A stretch of DNA of 55,403 bases from Peribacillus folii. GTDB lineage: Bacteria; Bacillota; Bacilli; Bacillales; DSM-1321. Both the position numbers and the translations under genes were made by a program. Location of the stretch: positions 1 through 55,403 of the forward strand of contig NZ_JASJOM010000019.1 in NCBI RefSeq assembly GCF_030271255.1, given 5' to 3'. The notes beneath the pieces were generated by a model that was not told where the DNA came from, ran no database searches, and worked only from the letters and a program-made list of their open reading frames with translations. The stretch's first letter is position 1. Each line of letters begins with the position of its first letter. Positions 1 to 8,194 of this stretch are shown piece after piece.

Positions 1-24
1 GAGCCTTCGCATGAAGGCTTCCTT
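1..24 (-). terminator. possible terminator downstream of yezD
   Basis: An 8-bp stem (GAGCCTTC / GAAGGCTT) closes on a GCAT loop just past the yezD stop on the minus strand. Any U-tract would lie outside the window, so the terminator is only partly visible. Confidence 0.4.
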
Positions 25-37
25 AAAACCCCAATAT

Positions 38-205
38 TCATCTAGCTTTCACAGCCCGGCCCTTTCCTAGCGGGAACCGCTTCTTCTCAGTAGTATCCAC
101 CTGGGTGATCTCCCCATCGTGCACCGTTATGATCACGGATCCATATTGCAGATCCTCCAAGCTTGAAATGATATGCCTGATTTTCGATTCTTCTTTCTTT
201 TCCAT
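38..205 (-). CDS. yezD: YezD family small protein (DUF2292)
   Basis: This 55-residue reading frame starts MEKKEESKIRHIISSLEDLQ and contains YGSVIITVHDGEITQVDTTE, the conserved core of the YezD/DUF2292 family. The family is a short cytosolic protein of unknown biochemical role, often near sulfur-assimilation genes in bacilli. The start is set by AAAGGGGAG seven bases upstream of the ATG. A sigma-A-like promoter lies 22 bases upstream, and a 16-bp perfect palindrome lies further up. It ends GKGRAVKAR. The recognition is from the sequence itself; the sulfur link is family knowledge and is only loosely supported here by the sulfate transporter 6 kb away. Confidence 0.8.
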   Translation of the reverse strand: MEKKEESKIRHIISSLEDLQYGSVIITVHDGEITQVDTTEKKRFPLGKGRAVKAR

Positions 206-226
206 ATTATCTCCCCTTTACTGGTA

Positions 227-255
227 ATTAAGCTTCGTGTCATAGCTAATGTCAA
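227..255 (-). promoter_or_regulatory. sigma-A-like promoter of yezD
   Basis: On the minus strand TTGACA (255-250) is followed after 17 bases by CTTAAT (232-227). That is a perfect -35 and a moderate -10, placing the start near 220, about 15 bases before the yezD start codon. Confidence 0.5.
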
Positions 256-310
256 AAGAGATCGGCCCCTGTTTTTTGAGGAATGCGGCCAGCTATCCAT
301 GAACAAAAAT

Positions 311-326
311 AATCCTTCGAAGGATT
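311..326. promoter_or_regulatory. 16-bp perfect palindrome upstream of yezD
   Basis: AATCCTTCGAAGGATT is a perfect palindrome lying between the candidate small RNA terminator and the yezD promoter. It could be an operator for a dimeric regulator. I cannot name the regulator. Confidence 0.4.
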
Positions 327-353
327 TCGGGATCCCTTTGCTTGCCTTTACAT

Positions 354-480
354 AAAAAAAGCACCCAGCATCCAATTTATTAGATGTAAGGGTGCCTTTA
401 GTTGACTAATCGGCAATATTAAAGGGAAAAACCACATGGGAAAAGCAAAAGCGTATTATTCTTACCAACAAACTTGGTAT
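354..480 (-). ncRNA. candidate small RNA with own promoter and terminator
   Basis: A strong promoter (514-486) would start transcription near 479. The first transcribed bases form a hairpin (ACCAA-N5-TTGGT, 478-464). A single-stranded pyrimidine stretch follows with two TTTTCCC motifs, and then a terminator: stem GCACCC/GGGTGC (395-361), inner CATC/GATG pairing, and seven T residues at 360-354. No reading frame with a ribosome site lies inside. A 5' hairpin, C-rich core and strong terminator is the architecture of Gram-positive trans-acting small RNAs. It could instead be a terminated leader of yezD. Confidence 0.5.
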
Positions 481-485
481 TTAAT

Positions 486-514
486 AATATAATCCAATCT
501 CTTCCTTTTGTCAA
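486..514 (-). promoter_or_regulatory. strong sigma-A promoter for the candidate small RNA
   Basis: TTGACA (514-509), a 17-base spacer and TATATT (491-486) on the minus strand: a near-consensus sigma-A promoter. An inverted repeat (464-478) begins at the predicted start site, so it could be an operator as well as an RNA hairpin. Confidence 0.65.
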
Positions 515-572
515 TCATGCAGTAAAAAATACTCTGAATAATCTGCCTTTTATATTTTACTTATTTACCACT

Positions 573-612
573 TTACCAAACTAAACTATTTACGATATAC
601 TATTTTAGTATA
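573..612 (+). promoter_or_regulatory. promoter with inverted repeat for the amino-acid antiporter
   Basis: TTACCA (573-578), a 17-base spacer and TATACT (596-601). The -10 is the left arm of an inverted repeat, TATACT-N5-AGTATA (596-612), so a repressor bound there would cover the -10 and the start site. Confidence 0.5.
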
Positions 613-663
613 AGTAGTCGGCGCAACAAACACATCTCGCATTCAAGAAAGGTTCGATTATAA

Positions 664-2052
664 ATGGTTAATAAAAAATGGGGTTTACTGATTTTGACCA
701 CTTTCGTAGTTGGAAATATGGTCGGCGGCGGGATCTTCATGCTACCTGCCCAATTAGCACAGGTATCCAGTCCGTTAGGGGCGACATTGGCTTGGGGCGT
801 TACAGGACTGGGGGTATTTTTAATAGCGCTTGTTTTTGGCAACCTGGCTGTCCGGAAACCGGAATTGAAGGCAGGCCCTCAAAGCTATGCCCAATCATTG
901 TTCAAGTCTCCTGCAAAAGGGAGGATTTCAGGTTATAGCATGGCTTGGGGATATTGGGCGGCGAATTGGGCTGCGACAGCTTCCGTCATCATTTCATTTG
1001 CTGGATACCTATCGACGTTTTTCCCAGTGATGCACAGTACGAAAGTGATTTATACAGCAGGTTCGTTTCAACTCGAGCTTGGTAAAGCACTGACGTTTGC
1101 CGTATGTACAATCGTCCTTTGGGGAATTCAGGCAATCCTTGTCAGAAGCTTTAACAGCGCCGGTAAAATGAATCTTATTGCTACCGTCACGAAAGTGCTT
1201 GGATTCTTGTTCTTCATCATCATCACGATATTCATCTTTGATTCTTCCAATCTCGGAAATGGCGGAGAATTTTATGATAAAGCTGGTACATCAATTTCTT
1301 TAGGAGCTCAAGTTAACGCTGCTGCGATTTCGGCATTATGGGCCTTCATTGGGATTGAAGCAGCCGTCATGCTATCAAATCGCGCGAAATCTCAAACGGA
1401 TGTAAAAAAAGCGACAATCATCGGTTTGCTGATCGCCGTTTCCATTTATATCGGCATCACTTTATTGACGATGGGTGCCATTTCACAAGAGGAACTGAAG
1501 GTTTCACAAAAGCCGCTCGTTGACGCATTGCAATCCGTAGTTGGCTCAAGCGGCACCTATTTGATGGCCGCTCTTGCCGTCATCTCGCTATTCGGCTCAA
1601 CCATCGGATGGATTGTCGTTGCATCTGAAGTTCCATACCAAGCAGCAAAATCCAATCTTTTCCCAGCCTACTTCGGAAAAGCGAACAAAAATGGCACGCC
1701 GGTACGATCCATGACAATAACGAATGTCATGACACAGATTTTCTTATTCTCCACCATTTCGGGTACGATTTTGGAAGCTTATAAGTTCTCCATGATCGTC
1801 GCAACACTTGCCTACCTGATTCCTTATCTTGCATCGGTCCTATATCAATTGAAGTTGGTCTTGACTGGGGAAACGTATGACATCATGAAGGGATCAAGGG
1901 TCCGCGACGGTGTCATCACCATCCTTGCATTAGTATACTCCATTTGGGTCATCAAGACAGGCACAGCCGATATGCATACATTCATACTCGGCATCGCCCT
2001 TTATGTCCTTGGACTGCTGCTATATCCGTTATGGATGAAAAAGAAAGCATAA
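664..2052 (+). CDS. APC-family basic amino acid / polyamine antiporter
   Basis: A 462-residue integral membrane protein with about 12 hydrophobic segments. The N-terminal VVGNMVGGGIFMLPAQLA is the substrate-loop signature of APC transporters on helix 1. Overall it resembles the ArcD/YvsH branch (arginine:ornithine or lysine exchange) by length and by segments such as AWGYWAANWAATASVIISFA. Substrate cannot be fixed from sequence. AAGAAAGG lies 11 bases before the ATG. It is a monocistronic unit, with its own promoter at 573-601 and a perfect hairpin terminator after the stop. Confidence 0.8.
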   Translation: MVNKKWGLLILTTFVVGNMVGGGIFMLPAQLAQVSSPLGATLAWGVTGLGVFLIALVFGNLAVRKPELKAGPQSYAQSLFKSPAKGRISGYSMAWGYWAANWAATASVIISFAGYLSTFFPVMHSTKVIYTAGSFQLELGKALTFAVCTIVLWGIQAILVRSFNSAGKMNLIATVTKVLGFLFFIIITIFIFDSSNLGNGGEFYDKAGTSISLGAQVNAAAISALWAFIGIEAAVMLSNRAKSQTDVKKATIIGLLIAVSIYIGITLLTMGAISQEELKVSQKPLVDALQSVVGSSGTYLMAALAVISLFGSTIGWIVVASEVPYQAAKSNLFPAYFGKANKNGTPVRSMTITNVMTQIFLFSTISGTILEAYKFSMIVATLAYLIPYLASVLYQLKLVLTGETYDIMKGSRVRDGVITILALVYSIWVIKTGTADMHTFILGIALYVLGLLLYPLWMKKKA

Positions 2053-2054
2053 AC

Positions 2055-2088
2055 AAGAAACACCCTGGCAGCTGCCAGGGTGTTTCTT
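2055..2088. terminator. bidirectional terminator between convergent genes
   Basis: A 34-base perfect inverted repeat with arms AAGAAACACCCTGGCAG and its complement, A-rich before and T-rich after. It can end transcription of both the antiporter and the convergent epimerase gene, and reaches the last base of the epimerase stop codon. Confidence 0.85.
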
Positions 2089-3065
2089 TATATCTCCTTC
2101 AAAATCAGTTTCGTTTTCAACAAAATCGTTTCCCCTGATCCCAGCTCCCTCATCCCCGTGTAGTCAGCCGGCAAAGAAAGATTGGGTGCATTCGTTACCC
2201 AAGTGTAGGGTTCAGGGCACACGAACCCCTCCTGATTGAATAATACCCAAAACTTATAATGCTGGTCGCCCTGATAGATGACCTGTACGCCGGCCTCTTG
2301 ATCGGTAAGCACGCATTCGTTTTTCAGATTGCCTTCCTCGTCATAGCCAAATATATCATCAAACAGCCTTCCTTCCAGACAAAGTCCATCTTGGATTTCT
2401 TTTTTAAGGGCCGATTCGCGGATTTCCCCAGTGGGCAAAGACCGTTCATTCAATTCCCAATGCTCGTGAACTGGCAGCGATATGCGGCAATTCGCGAGTT
2501 GGCTATCTGCTCCAAAAGGAAAATTGAATACCGTGTGATATCCTGCCCCCCACGGAAAGGATTCAAGACCGTTATTAAGGATTTTCAATTGTAACTCCAA
2601 GGTATCATCTATTAAAATAAACGACATATTGACGATGATATCTTGCGGAAAGCTCTTTTTAAGAAGAGGAAAATCCCGGCTTGAAAATTCCGTCTTGATG
2701 ACGATTCTATTCCCGGATACCTCCCTTTTGATGACATTCCATGGCCTGTTATGTACAAAACCGTGAATGTGATTCGATTTTTCCCTTTCATTGATTGGGA
2801 ATTTGTATGTTATGTCCTTATAAGTAAATTGGCCATCTTCGATTCGGTTCGGCGGAAATAAAATGGGCATCCCGTATAATATCGGGAGTTTTTTATAATC
2901 ACCTGAACAACCGGGGGTCCGAAGTACCTCAATATCCTTATCCTTAAACTTTAATGAAAGAAGATTGCTTCCCAATGACGGTACAAGTATCGCTTCCATA
3001 TGATCATTGCCGAATTTTAGGGCCTGTTCCTTTATGAAAGTCATATCTTCTATATAACTTGCCAC
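2088..3065 (-). CDS. aldose 1-epimerase family protein
   Basis: A 325-residue cytosolic protein of the galactose-mutarotase fold. Visible signatures are NHIHGFVHNRPW (about residue 100, the His-containing substrate loop), GAGYHTVFNFPFG (about 180) and CPEPYTWVTNAPNL (about 290, containing the conserved Glu-Pro). The family interconverts alpha and beta anomers of aldoses; this branch is closer to generic aldose or glucose-6-phosphate epimerases than to GalM of gal operons. The start is GTG, chosen because AAAGGAGGAG lies five bases upstream. No sugar gene is adjacent, so its substrate is unknown. Confidence 0.8.
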   Translation of the reverse strand: MASYIEDMTFIKEQALKFGNDHMEAILVPSLGSNLLSLKFKDKDIEVLRTPGCSGDYKKLPILYGMPILFPPNRIEDGQFTYKDITYKFPINEREKSNHIHGFVHNRPWNVIKREVSGNRIVIKTEFSSRDFPLLKKSFPQDIIVNMSFILIDDTLELQLKILNNGLESFPWGAGYHTVFNFPFGADSQLANCRISLPVHEHWELNERSLPTGEIRESALKKEIQDGLCLEGRLFDDIFGYDEEGNLKNECVLTDQEAGVQVIYQGDQHYKFWVLFNQEGFVCPEPYTWVTNAPNLSLPADYTGMRELGSGETILLKTKLILKEI

Positions 3066-3227
3066 AAACTCTCCTCCTTTTGGCTTTCACATATTTCCAT
3101 CGTACTTCCACCAGCCTTTTTTTGCAACAAATGGCACGTGAACCTATTAGACCTTCTGACACTTGAAAGAAACATGAACAGCAAGGGAAATCCATCAGTC
3201 AACCAATCTCGTTTTTTCTGGACAAAC

Positions 3228-3256
3228 AAAAAAAGGATGCCTTTGCGGCACCCTTT
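3228..3256 (-). terminator. terminator after the YxcD gene
   Basis: On the minus strand GGGTGCC-GCAAA-GGCATCC is followed by seven T residues, directly downstream of the stop at 3259. Confidence 0.7.
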
Positions 3257-3258
3257 AC

Positions 3259-3558
3259 TTATCGATTGCTTTCACTTACCATGGCCACTATTCCTTCTTC
3301 ATCATCCAGCACAAGTTCGATTCCGGAATAGGGATCTTTATTCATATATTCATCAAGCCATAGGCGAAGTGCTTCTATCAAATTGATCGTAATTAACACC
3401 TGCTTACGGCCATCGACAAATGCTTCCGCCGAAAAGCCATAATCATCATCATACATCAATTCCACCTCTACCTCATTTGGCTGTACTTGCTTTTTACGAG
3501 CAATGTATACGCAAACGGCATTGATGATATCTTGTTCAGAAATCTTTAGCCTCTCCAT
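3259..3558 (-). CDS. yxcD: YxcD family protein (DUF2653)
   Basis: A 99-residue acidic protein beginning MERLKISEQDIINAVCVYIA, with YDDDYGFSAEAFVDGRKQ in the middle, matching the Bacillus YxcD family. No catalytic motif or membrane segment is visible and the function is unknown. Its start codon lies inside the end of the upstream membrane-protein gene (13-base overlap), so the two are translationally coupled and probably act together. Confidence 0.75.
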   Translation of the reverse strand: MERLKISEQDIINAVCVYIARKKQVQPNEVEVELMYDDDYGFSAEAFVDGRKQVLITINLIEALRLWLDEYMNKDPYSGIELVLDDEEGIVAMVSESNR

Positions 3559-3989
3559 GGATTAGGATCCTCTTTCTTCTTCTTATCTTTGAAATAAGTG
3601 AATATTTTTCGGATGACAACGACTAAAGCAATGATCGCTAATACGTTAACCATTAGACCAAGGATCGAACCAAGTGCTCCCATATTGGCAAATAGGCCAC
3701 CAAACAGCAAGCCGGCCAATCCTCCAAGCATGATTCCCTTCATTAAACCGCCTTTAGCAAAAGAACTTCCCGTATTCGTTTTTGCTTTATTGGTGGTAGT
3801 GGCATCCGATTTATTCGTTTGTTTATTTTGGAAATTCGAATTATTATTATTGTTGCTATTGAAGCTTCTTTTTCCGGATTTGTAGCCTCTTGCATCTACT
3901 GACTCCGCGTGGTCCTGGAATACATAGGCACCTAGTGGCGAGAATGCTAGTGAAATCGTAAGTAATGCAGCCATTAATTTTTTCATCAT
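3546..3989 (-). CDS. signal-peptide membrane protein, Tim44-like annotation in bacilli
   Basis: A 147-residue protein: an N-terminal hydrophobic signal (MKKLMAALLTISLAFSPLGA), a low-complexity Asn/Thr/Lys-rich linker with NNNNNSN, two closely spaced hydrophobic segments (GGLAGLLFGGLFANMGALG and a Val/Ile-rich helix) and a basic tail KKKKEDPNPWRG. The glycine-rich membrane part resembles small Bacillus proteins labelled Tim44-like. I chose the ATG at 3989 because GGAGG sits nine bases upstream; an earlier in-frame start at 4103 has no such site. It is coupled to the YxcD gene. Function unknown. Confidence 0.7.
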   Translation of the reverse strand: MMKKLMAALLTISLAFSPLGAYVFQDHAESVDARGYKSGKRSFNSNNNNNSNFQNKQTNKSDATTTNKAKTNTGSSFAKGGLMKGIMLGGLAGLLFGGLFANMGALGSILGLMVNVLAIIALVVVIRKIFTYFKDKKKKEDPNPWRG

Positions 3990-4142
3990 TGTTTTTTGCC
4001 TCCGTTTAGTAGTATGAAATGTTGATTCCTTATATGTTTTCCCAGATTTACTGAACGTCCACATCACCCATCCTTGTTTTATCTTATAGTATTTACGTTC
4101 CATATCAAAATAAGTTTCATTTTTTTTGATATTTTATTTAAA

Positions 4143-4186
4143 AAAATAAAAAAATAAGCAGGTGAGCCTCAGCCCCCCTGCTTATT
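4143..4186 (-). terminator. terminator after cwlO
   Basis: On the minus strand AATAAGCAGG pairs with CCTGCTTATT around a purine-rich loop and is followed by a T-rich run, ten bases after the cwlO stop. Confidence 0.75.
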
Positions 4187-4195
4187 GAAGAATCT

Positions 4196-5575
4196 TTAGT
4201 TTACACGTACGACACGGCCGTTGAATTTATCTGCCCAATATCCGCTGTACATATTGGCAATTGCAACACCTGTAGAACTTTGAGAACCGATGAACTTGCC
4301 CCCGCCGACATAAATACCGACATGGCCATCCGTTTTATACGTATTGAAGAATACTAAATCCCCAGGTTGCATTTGGCTTTTAGAAACTTGAGTTCCCGCG
4401 CTGGTCAATGCTCCCGTACTTGCTGGAAGATTCACACCCGCTTGTTTATATGCCCATGCAACGAACGCCGAACAGTCGAATCGGCCGTTGGCAATATCGG
4501 ATGCCGTTCTTCCGCCACCGAATTTATAAGTCGAGTTACCGATATATTTATAGCCTGCTGTAATGGCAGAACCTGTATTTGCACTGCTTGGCTTGCTAAC
4601 TTTTTCTGTTTTGCTGGCAGCTGGCTTGCTCGCTGCTGGCTTACTGGCTTCAGGTTTGTCAGCAGAGCTGCTTTTGGATGAATTGGAAGAAGCAGAAGTA
4701 GATTCATTAGAAGAACCTGATGACACCTCTTCACCTTTAGAAGATTCATCACTAGAAGACTTCGAAGTATTCACTTCTTGTGCAGCACGATCAAGATCTG
4801 CTTTTTCTGCTGCTTTACGCTCTTCTTCTTTTTTGATATTTTCACGAATCGAAGCAATTTGCGCTTCCAAGCCAGCATCTTTATTCTCTAAAGATTGTTT
4901 TAGGGCTTCTGCTTCCGATTCTTTCTTTTCACTCTTTTCCTTCATTTCGACCATTTCCGCTTTTTGGTCTTCAATTTGGGCTTGCATGCCTTTAAGTTCT
5001 ACTTCCATATCCTTAAGATTTTGCAACTTTTTCTCTACAGAACCTTGTTTTTTCTCAAGGTCAGCTTTGTCTGCTTCCTGCTCGCTAAGAATTTGCTGGT
5101 CAGCTTCCACGATCGTTGCCACCGCTCCAACACGATTGACGAATTCTCCAAAGCTTTTCGATCCTAAAACGACTTCCAGGTAATCAACGTCCCCGCCGCT
5201 TTCTTGGAATGAAACGGCACGTTCTTTCAAGACTTCCTCACGTTTAGCGATTCTATCTTCCAAAGCTTTGATCTCTTTCTTTAAAGAATCTATCGCTTTT
5301 TCCGTATCTTTGATTTCCTGTTTAGTTTCGTTAATCTTTTCGTCATTTTCCTTCATTGACGTTTCAATCTGGGCAATTTGGGAATTCATTTTGGATTGCT
5401 CTTGTTTCAATTCCTTGATGACTTGCTCTGCTCCAGATATGTCTGATTGTATTCCTGTGCGTTGTGATTGGATGTCTGAGATGGACTCTGCCTTCACTGA
5501 CGGTATTGCAAAAGCGCTTCCTAAACCGAGCATAATGGTCGTGTTCAATACGATAAGTTTTTTCTTCAAGCTCAT
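4196..5575 (-). CDS. cwlO: CwlO-like D,L-endopeptidase (NlpC/P60)
   Basis: A 459-residue secreted peptidoglycan hydrolase. Residues 1-30 form a signal peptide (LGLGSAFAIPSVKAES). Residues 30-260 are heptad-rich coiled coil, as in CwlO, where this region contacts the FtsEX machinery. Then comes a Ser/Lys/Pro-rich linker and a C-terminal NlpC/P60 domain with RFDCSAFVAWAYKQAG (catalytic Cys) and DGHVGIYVGGGKFIG (catalytic His). The family cleaves the gamma-D-Glu to meso-DAP bond during side-wall elongation. The start is the MSLKKK methionine, preceded by GGGGAGG. A leader of about 175 bases matches the long cwlO leader known in B. subtilis. Confidence 0.9.
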   Translation of the reverse strand: MSLKKKLIVLNTTIMLGLGSAFAIPSVKAESISDIQSQRTGIQSDISGAEQVIKELKQEQSKMNSQIAQIETSMKENDEKINETKQEIKDTEKAIDSLKKEIKALEDRIAKREEVLKERAVSFQESGGDVDYLEVVLGSKSFGEFVNRVGAVATIVEADQQILSEQEADKADLEKKQGSVEKKLQNLKDMEVELKGMQAQIEDQKAEMVEMKEKSEKKESEAEALKQSLENKDAGLEAQIASIRENIKKEEERKAAEKADLDRAAQEVNTSKSSSDESSKGEEVSSGSSNESTSASSNSSKSSSADKPEASKPAASKPAASKTEKVSKPSSANTGSAITAGYKYIGNSTYKFGGGRTASDIANGRFDCSAFVAWAYKQAGVNLPASTGALTSAGTQVSKSQMQPGDLVFFNTYKTDGHVGIYVGGGKFIGSQSSTGVAIANMYSGYWADKFNGRVVRVN

Positions 5576-5756
5576 TTCCCCTGCTTTCCTCCCCGTGCAT
5601 TTCCATCGACCCACTTCTTTTTCTCTATGAAAAAAATCAGCCAAGTTAAATTGCTGGGAACTCTTCTCTATTTTTTTTACTCATTATGTATTTTTCTAGG
5701 GTTGTAACAATATGAAATATATTTCTGAAACGATACTATGTTTTTACCTAAGTCGT

Positions 5757-5765
5757 AGTATATCA
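5757..5765 (-). promoter_or_regulatory. extended -10 promoter of cwlO with long leader
   Basis: TGATATACT on the minus strand is an extended -10 (TG-N-TATACT) without a good -35, as expected of an activated promoter. Upstream (5790-5820) are several TGTAAT/TGTTAA half-sites of the WalR type. Their spacing does not fit the canonical TGTWAH-N5-TGTWAH, so WalR control is only a suggestion. The start near 5750 gives a leader of about 175 bases. Confidence 0.45.
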
Positions 5766-5820
5766 TCACATTTTGTCAAATGCGTAATAACAATATTACA
5801 ATTACATTTCATTTTTAACA

Positions 5821-6169
5821 TAAAACGTGAAAATTCGACTTTTTGACGTGATAAAACGTCCATTATTTTACAAAGCATGGCATGGATATGGATGCAAGAC
5901 TATATATCTACTTTTTATACCCAAGGTACCAGCGACCATTGGCGGGTGGAAGCCAGCTTTTCATTTTCCATTTTGTCTGCGGATATACGGAGATGAAAAC
6001 CTATTGCCTGCACTCTATTTGTTTAAGATTATCAGTATGAAACGTGAGCTGCGAAGCACTGGTCACACGCATATAGAGGGCGGTGGGTCCTGATGCCCTT
6101 GCATAGAACTGATCACCGATTGAGAAGGCAGGAAAAGCGAATCCCGTCTGCAGCTGCCGCATACAAATC
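5821..6169. other. intergenic stretch without a convincing gene
   Basis: Between the cysA terminator and the cwlO promoter region I see only short open frames without ribosome sites. The longest, on the minus strand, runs through the cysA terminator hairpin and is therefore unlikely to be translated. Confidence 0.4.
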
Positions 6170-6204
6170 AAAAAGGCTTCGGAAGGGGCAAGCTTTCCGA
6201 AACC
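6170..6204 (-). terminator. terminator of the sulfate transport operon
   Basis: GGTTTCGGAA pairs with TTCCGAAGCC on the minus strand, followed by TTTTTG, twenty bases after the cysA stop. Confidence 0.8.
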
Positions 6205-6223
6205 TCCGTTTGTCGCCCTTAGC

Positions 6224-7288
6224 TTAAATCCCAGCCATATAGTCGACAAAGACTCTCAATTCTTTCGGCCTGACAAACACTCTTTCTCCTTTCTTTAATT
6301 CAAGCAGAGTATATTGTTCTTTGGTCAGTTCGATTTCAAGCGGTTCGTTCGTATCCTGGCGGATTACCTCGATGCGGACGATAGCTCCCAGCGAATGAAT
6401 ATGGTCAATGTTGGAGGCTATCGAATCATTCCCAGACGCTTCTCTTTCGATAATGAAATTATGGGCCCTCACATACCCTGTACTCACGCCATCTTCACTG
6501 TCAGGAGCATTCATTTCCACATTCCCGCTTACTAATTTGCCTTGTTGGACGTTACCCTTGAAAAGATTGACACTGCCAAGAAAATCATAAACAAATGGAT
6601 TTATCGGATGGTCATACACTTCTTCCGGAGTTCCGACCTGTTCAATTTTCCCTTCATTCATGATGACCACACGATCGGCAACATCCATCGCTTCTTCTTG
6701 ATCATGCGTCACGAACACACTCGTCACATTGAATTCATCATGAAGCCTTCTTAACCAACGCCTGAGCTCTTTGCGTACTTTGGCATCCAATGCCCCAAAT
6801 GGTTCATCCAGCAAAAGAATGTTCGGCTCGACTGCAAGCGCCCTTGCCAAGGCTACACGCTGGCGCTGTCCTCCGGATAATTGGGACGGATAGCGCTCCT
6901 TGTATCCTTCCAGCTTGACAAGCTGAAGCAATTCGATCACTTTTTGTTCAATCTCTTTTTTACTTGGTCTTATTTTTCTTGGGCGGACCTTTAATCCATA
7001 TGCAATATTATCAAATATGGTCATATTGCGAAAAAGGGCATAATGCTGGAAGACGAAACCAACATTGCGATCCTTGACATGCTTATGTGTGTAGTTTTCT
7101 TCATTGAATAAGATATTGCCGTTCTCTGCCTGCTCAAGCCCTGCAATGATTCGCAGTAACGATGTTTTCCCAGATCCGGAAGGGCCAAGAAGGGCGATGA
7201 GTTCCCCGCTCTCAATTTCCAAATTGATGTTTGTAAGAGCTTGATATGATCCGTAATATTTTGTAATGTTTTCAACGATGATACTCAT
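6224..7288 (-). CDS. cysA: sulfate/thiosulfate ABC transporter ATPase CysA
   Basis: A 354-residue ABC ATPase. Walker A is GPSGSGKT (35-42), the Q-loop lies in FVFQHYALF, the signature is LSGGQRQR (about 133), Walker B is [12 protein letters not shown], and the switch His is in [18 protein letters not shown]-terminal regulatory domain follows residue 240. The order and the [15 protein letters not shown] insert fit CysA rather than sugar ATPases. It is the last gene of sbp-cysT-cysW-cysA, ten bases after cysW, and a terminator follows. It powers sulfate or thiosulfate import for cysteine synthesis. Confidence 0.92.
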   Translation of the reverse strand: MSIIVENITKYYGSYQALTNINLEIESGELIALLGPSGSGKTSLLRIIAGLEQAENGNILFNEENYTHKHVKDRNVGFVFQHYALFRNMTIFDNIAYGLKVRPRKIRPSKKEIEQKVIELLQLVKLEGYKERYPSQLSGGQRQRVALARALAVEPNILLLDEPFGALDAKVRKELRRWLRRLHDEFNVTSVFVTHDQEEAMDVADRVVIMNEGKIEQVGTPEEVYDHPINPFVYDFLGSVNLFKGNVQQGKLVSGNVEMNAPDSEDGVSTGYVRAHNFIIEREASGNDSIASNIDHIHSLGAIVRIEVIRQDTNEPLEIELTKEQYTLLELKKGERVFVRPKELRVFVDYMAGI

Positions 7289-7298
7289 GTCTTCCCTC

Positions 7299-8183
7299 CT
7301 AGCTCGCTTTTGTCGATTTAAAGTCCGTTTTCCATTCTATGATGCTTTTGATGATCAAGGTGATGATGGCAAAGATGGACATCATGGAGGCAACGGCAAA
7401 CGCAGCTGAAAATTGATATTCATTGTATAAGATTTCTATATGAAGCGGCATCGTGTTGGTCATTCCCCTTATATGCCCGGATACGACCGATACCGCCCCG
7501 AATTCCCCTATCGTCCTTGCATTGCAAAGGATGACGCCATATAAAAGTCCCCATTTGATATTAGGGAGCGTTACATACCAAAACGTCTTGAAACCTCCTG
7601 CTCCAAGTGTCAGTGATGCCTCTTCTTCGGAAGTTCCCTGGCTCTGCATGAGCGGGATCAATTCACGCGCAATGAATGGGAAAGTGATGAAAATGGAGGC
7701 GATGACAATTCCAGGTATCGAGAAAATCACTTTCAAGCCAAGCGATTGCAGCACCGTACCAAGTGCCCCATGTAAGCCAAACAAAAGGACAAAAATCAAA
7801 CCGGCGATGACAGGCGAAACTGAAAAAGGTAAATCTATCAGGGTTATTAAGAAGTTTTTTCCCCTAAAATCATATTTGGTTATCGTCCACGCAGCCACTA
7901 CCCCAAATACGGCATTCAGGGGCACCGTGATGAGGACAACGATCAAAGTCAATTTGATTGCCGCCAATGAATCGGGATGGGCTATAGCCGCCAGGTAAGC
8001 ATCTGCCCCTTTTTCAAACGCCTTTACAAAAATGGCGATCAAGGGGACGACTAAAAATAAAGTCAAAAATAGCAAAACGATGGAAATGAGGATCCACTGT
8101 ATCAATTTTGGCTCTTTTGTCGCATTTTTCGTCATGATGACTGGTCCGTTCGTCTTTGCAACAACTGTATGATCTTGTTCCAT
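7299..8183 (-). CDS. cysW: sulfate ABC transporter permease CysW
   Basis: A 294-residue inner-membrane permease with six predicted helices. The EAA loop that contacts CysA is [20 protein letters not shown] (about 190). [20 protein letters not shown] near the C-terminus is typical of CysW. The start is the ATG of MEQDHTVV, preceded by GGAGGGG with five bases spacing; earlier in-frame starts lie inside cysT. It pairs with CysT to form the sulfate channel. Confidence 0.9.
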   Translation of the reverse strand: MEQDHTVVAKTNGPVIMTKNATKEPKLIQWILISIVLLFLTLFLVVPLIAIFVKAFEKGADAYLAAIAHPDSLAAIKLTLIVVLITVPLNAVFGVVAAWTITKYDFRGKNFLITLIDLPFSVSPVIAGLIFVLLFGLHGALGTVLQSLGLKVIFSIPGIVIASIFITFPFIARELIPLMQSQGTSEEEASLTLGAGGFKTFWYVTLPNIKWGLLYGVILCNARTIGEFGAVSVVSGHIRGMTNTMPLHIEILYNEYQFSAAFAVASMMSIFAIITLIIKSIIEWKTDFKSTKAS

Positions 8184-8194
8184 TATGTCCCCTC

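Noticed and set aside
4367..5630. Several plus-strand frames of 60 to 206 codons opposite cwlO
   Set aside because: They are antisense shadows of the coiled-coil and Ser-rich linker codons of cwlO, without ribosome sites or known domains.
6001..6249. 82-codon minus-strand frame after cysA
   Set aside because: It overlaps the cysA end and passes through the operon terminator; no homologous family comes to mind.
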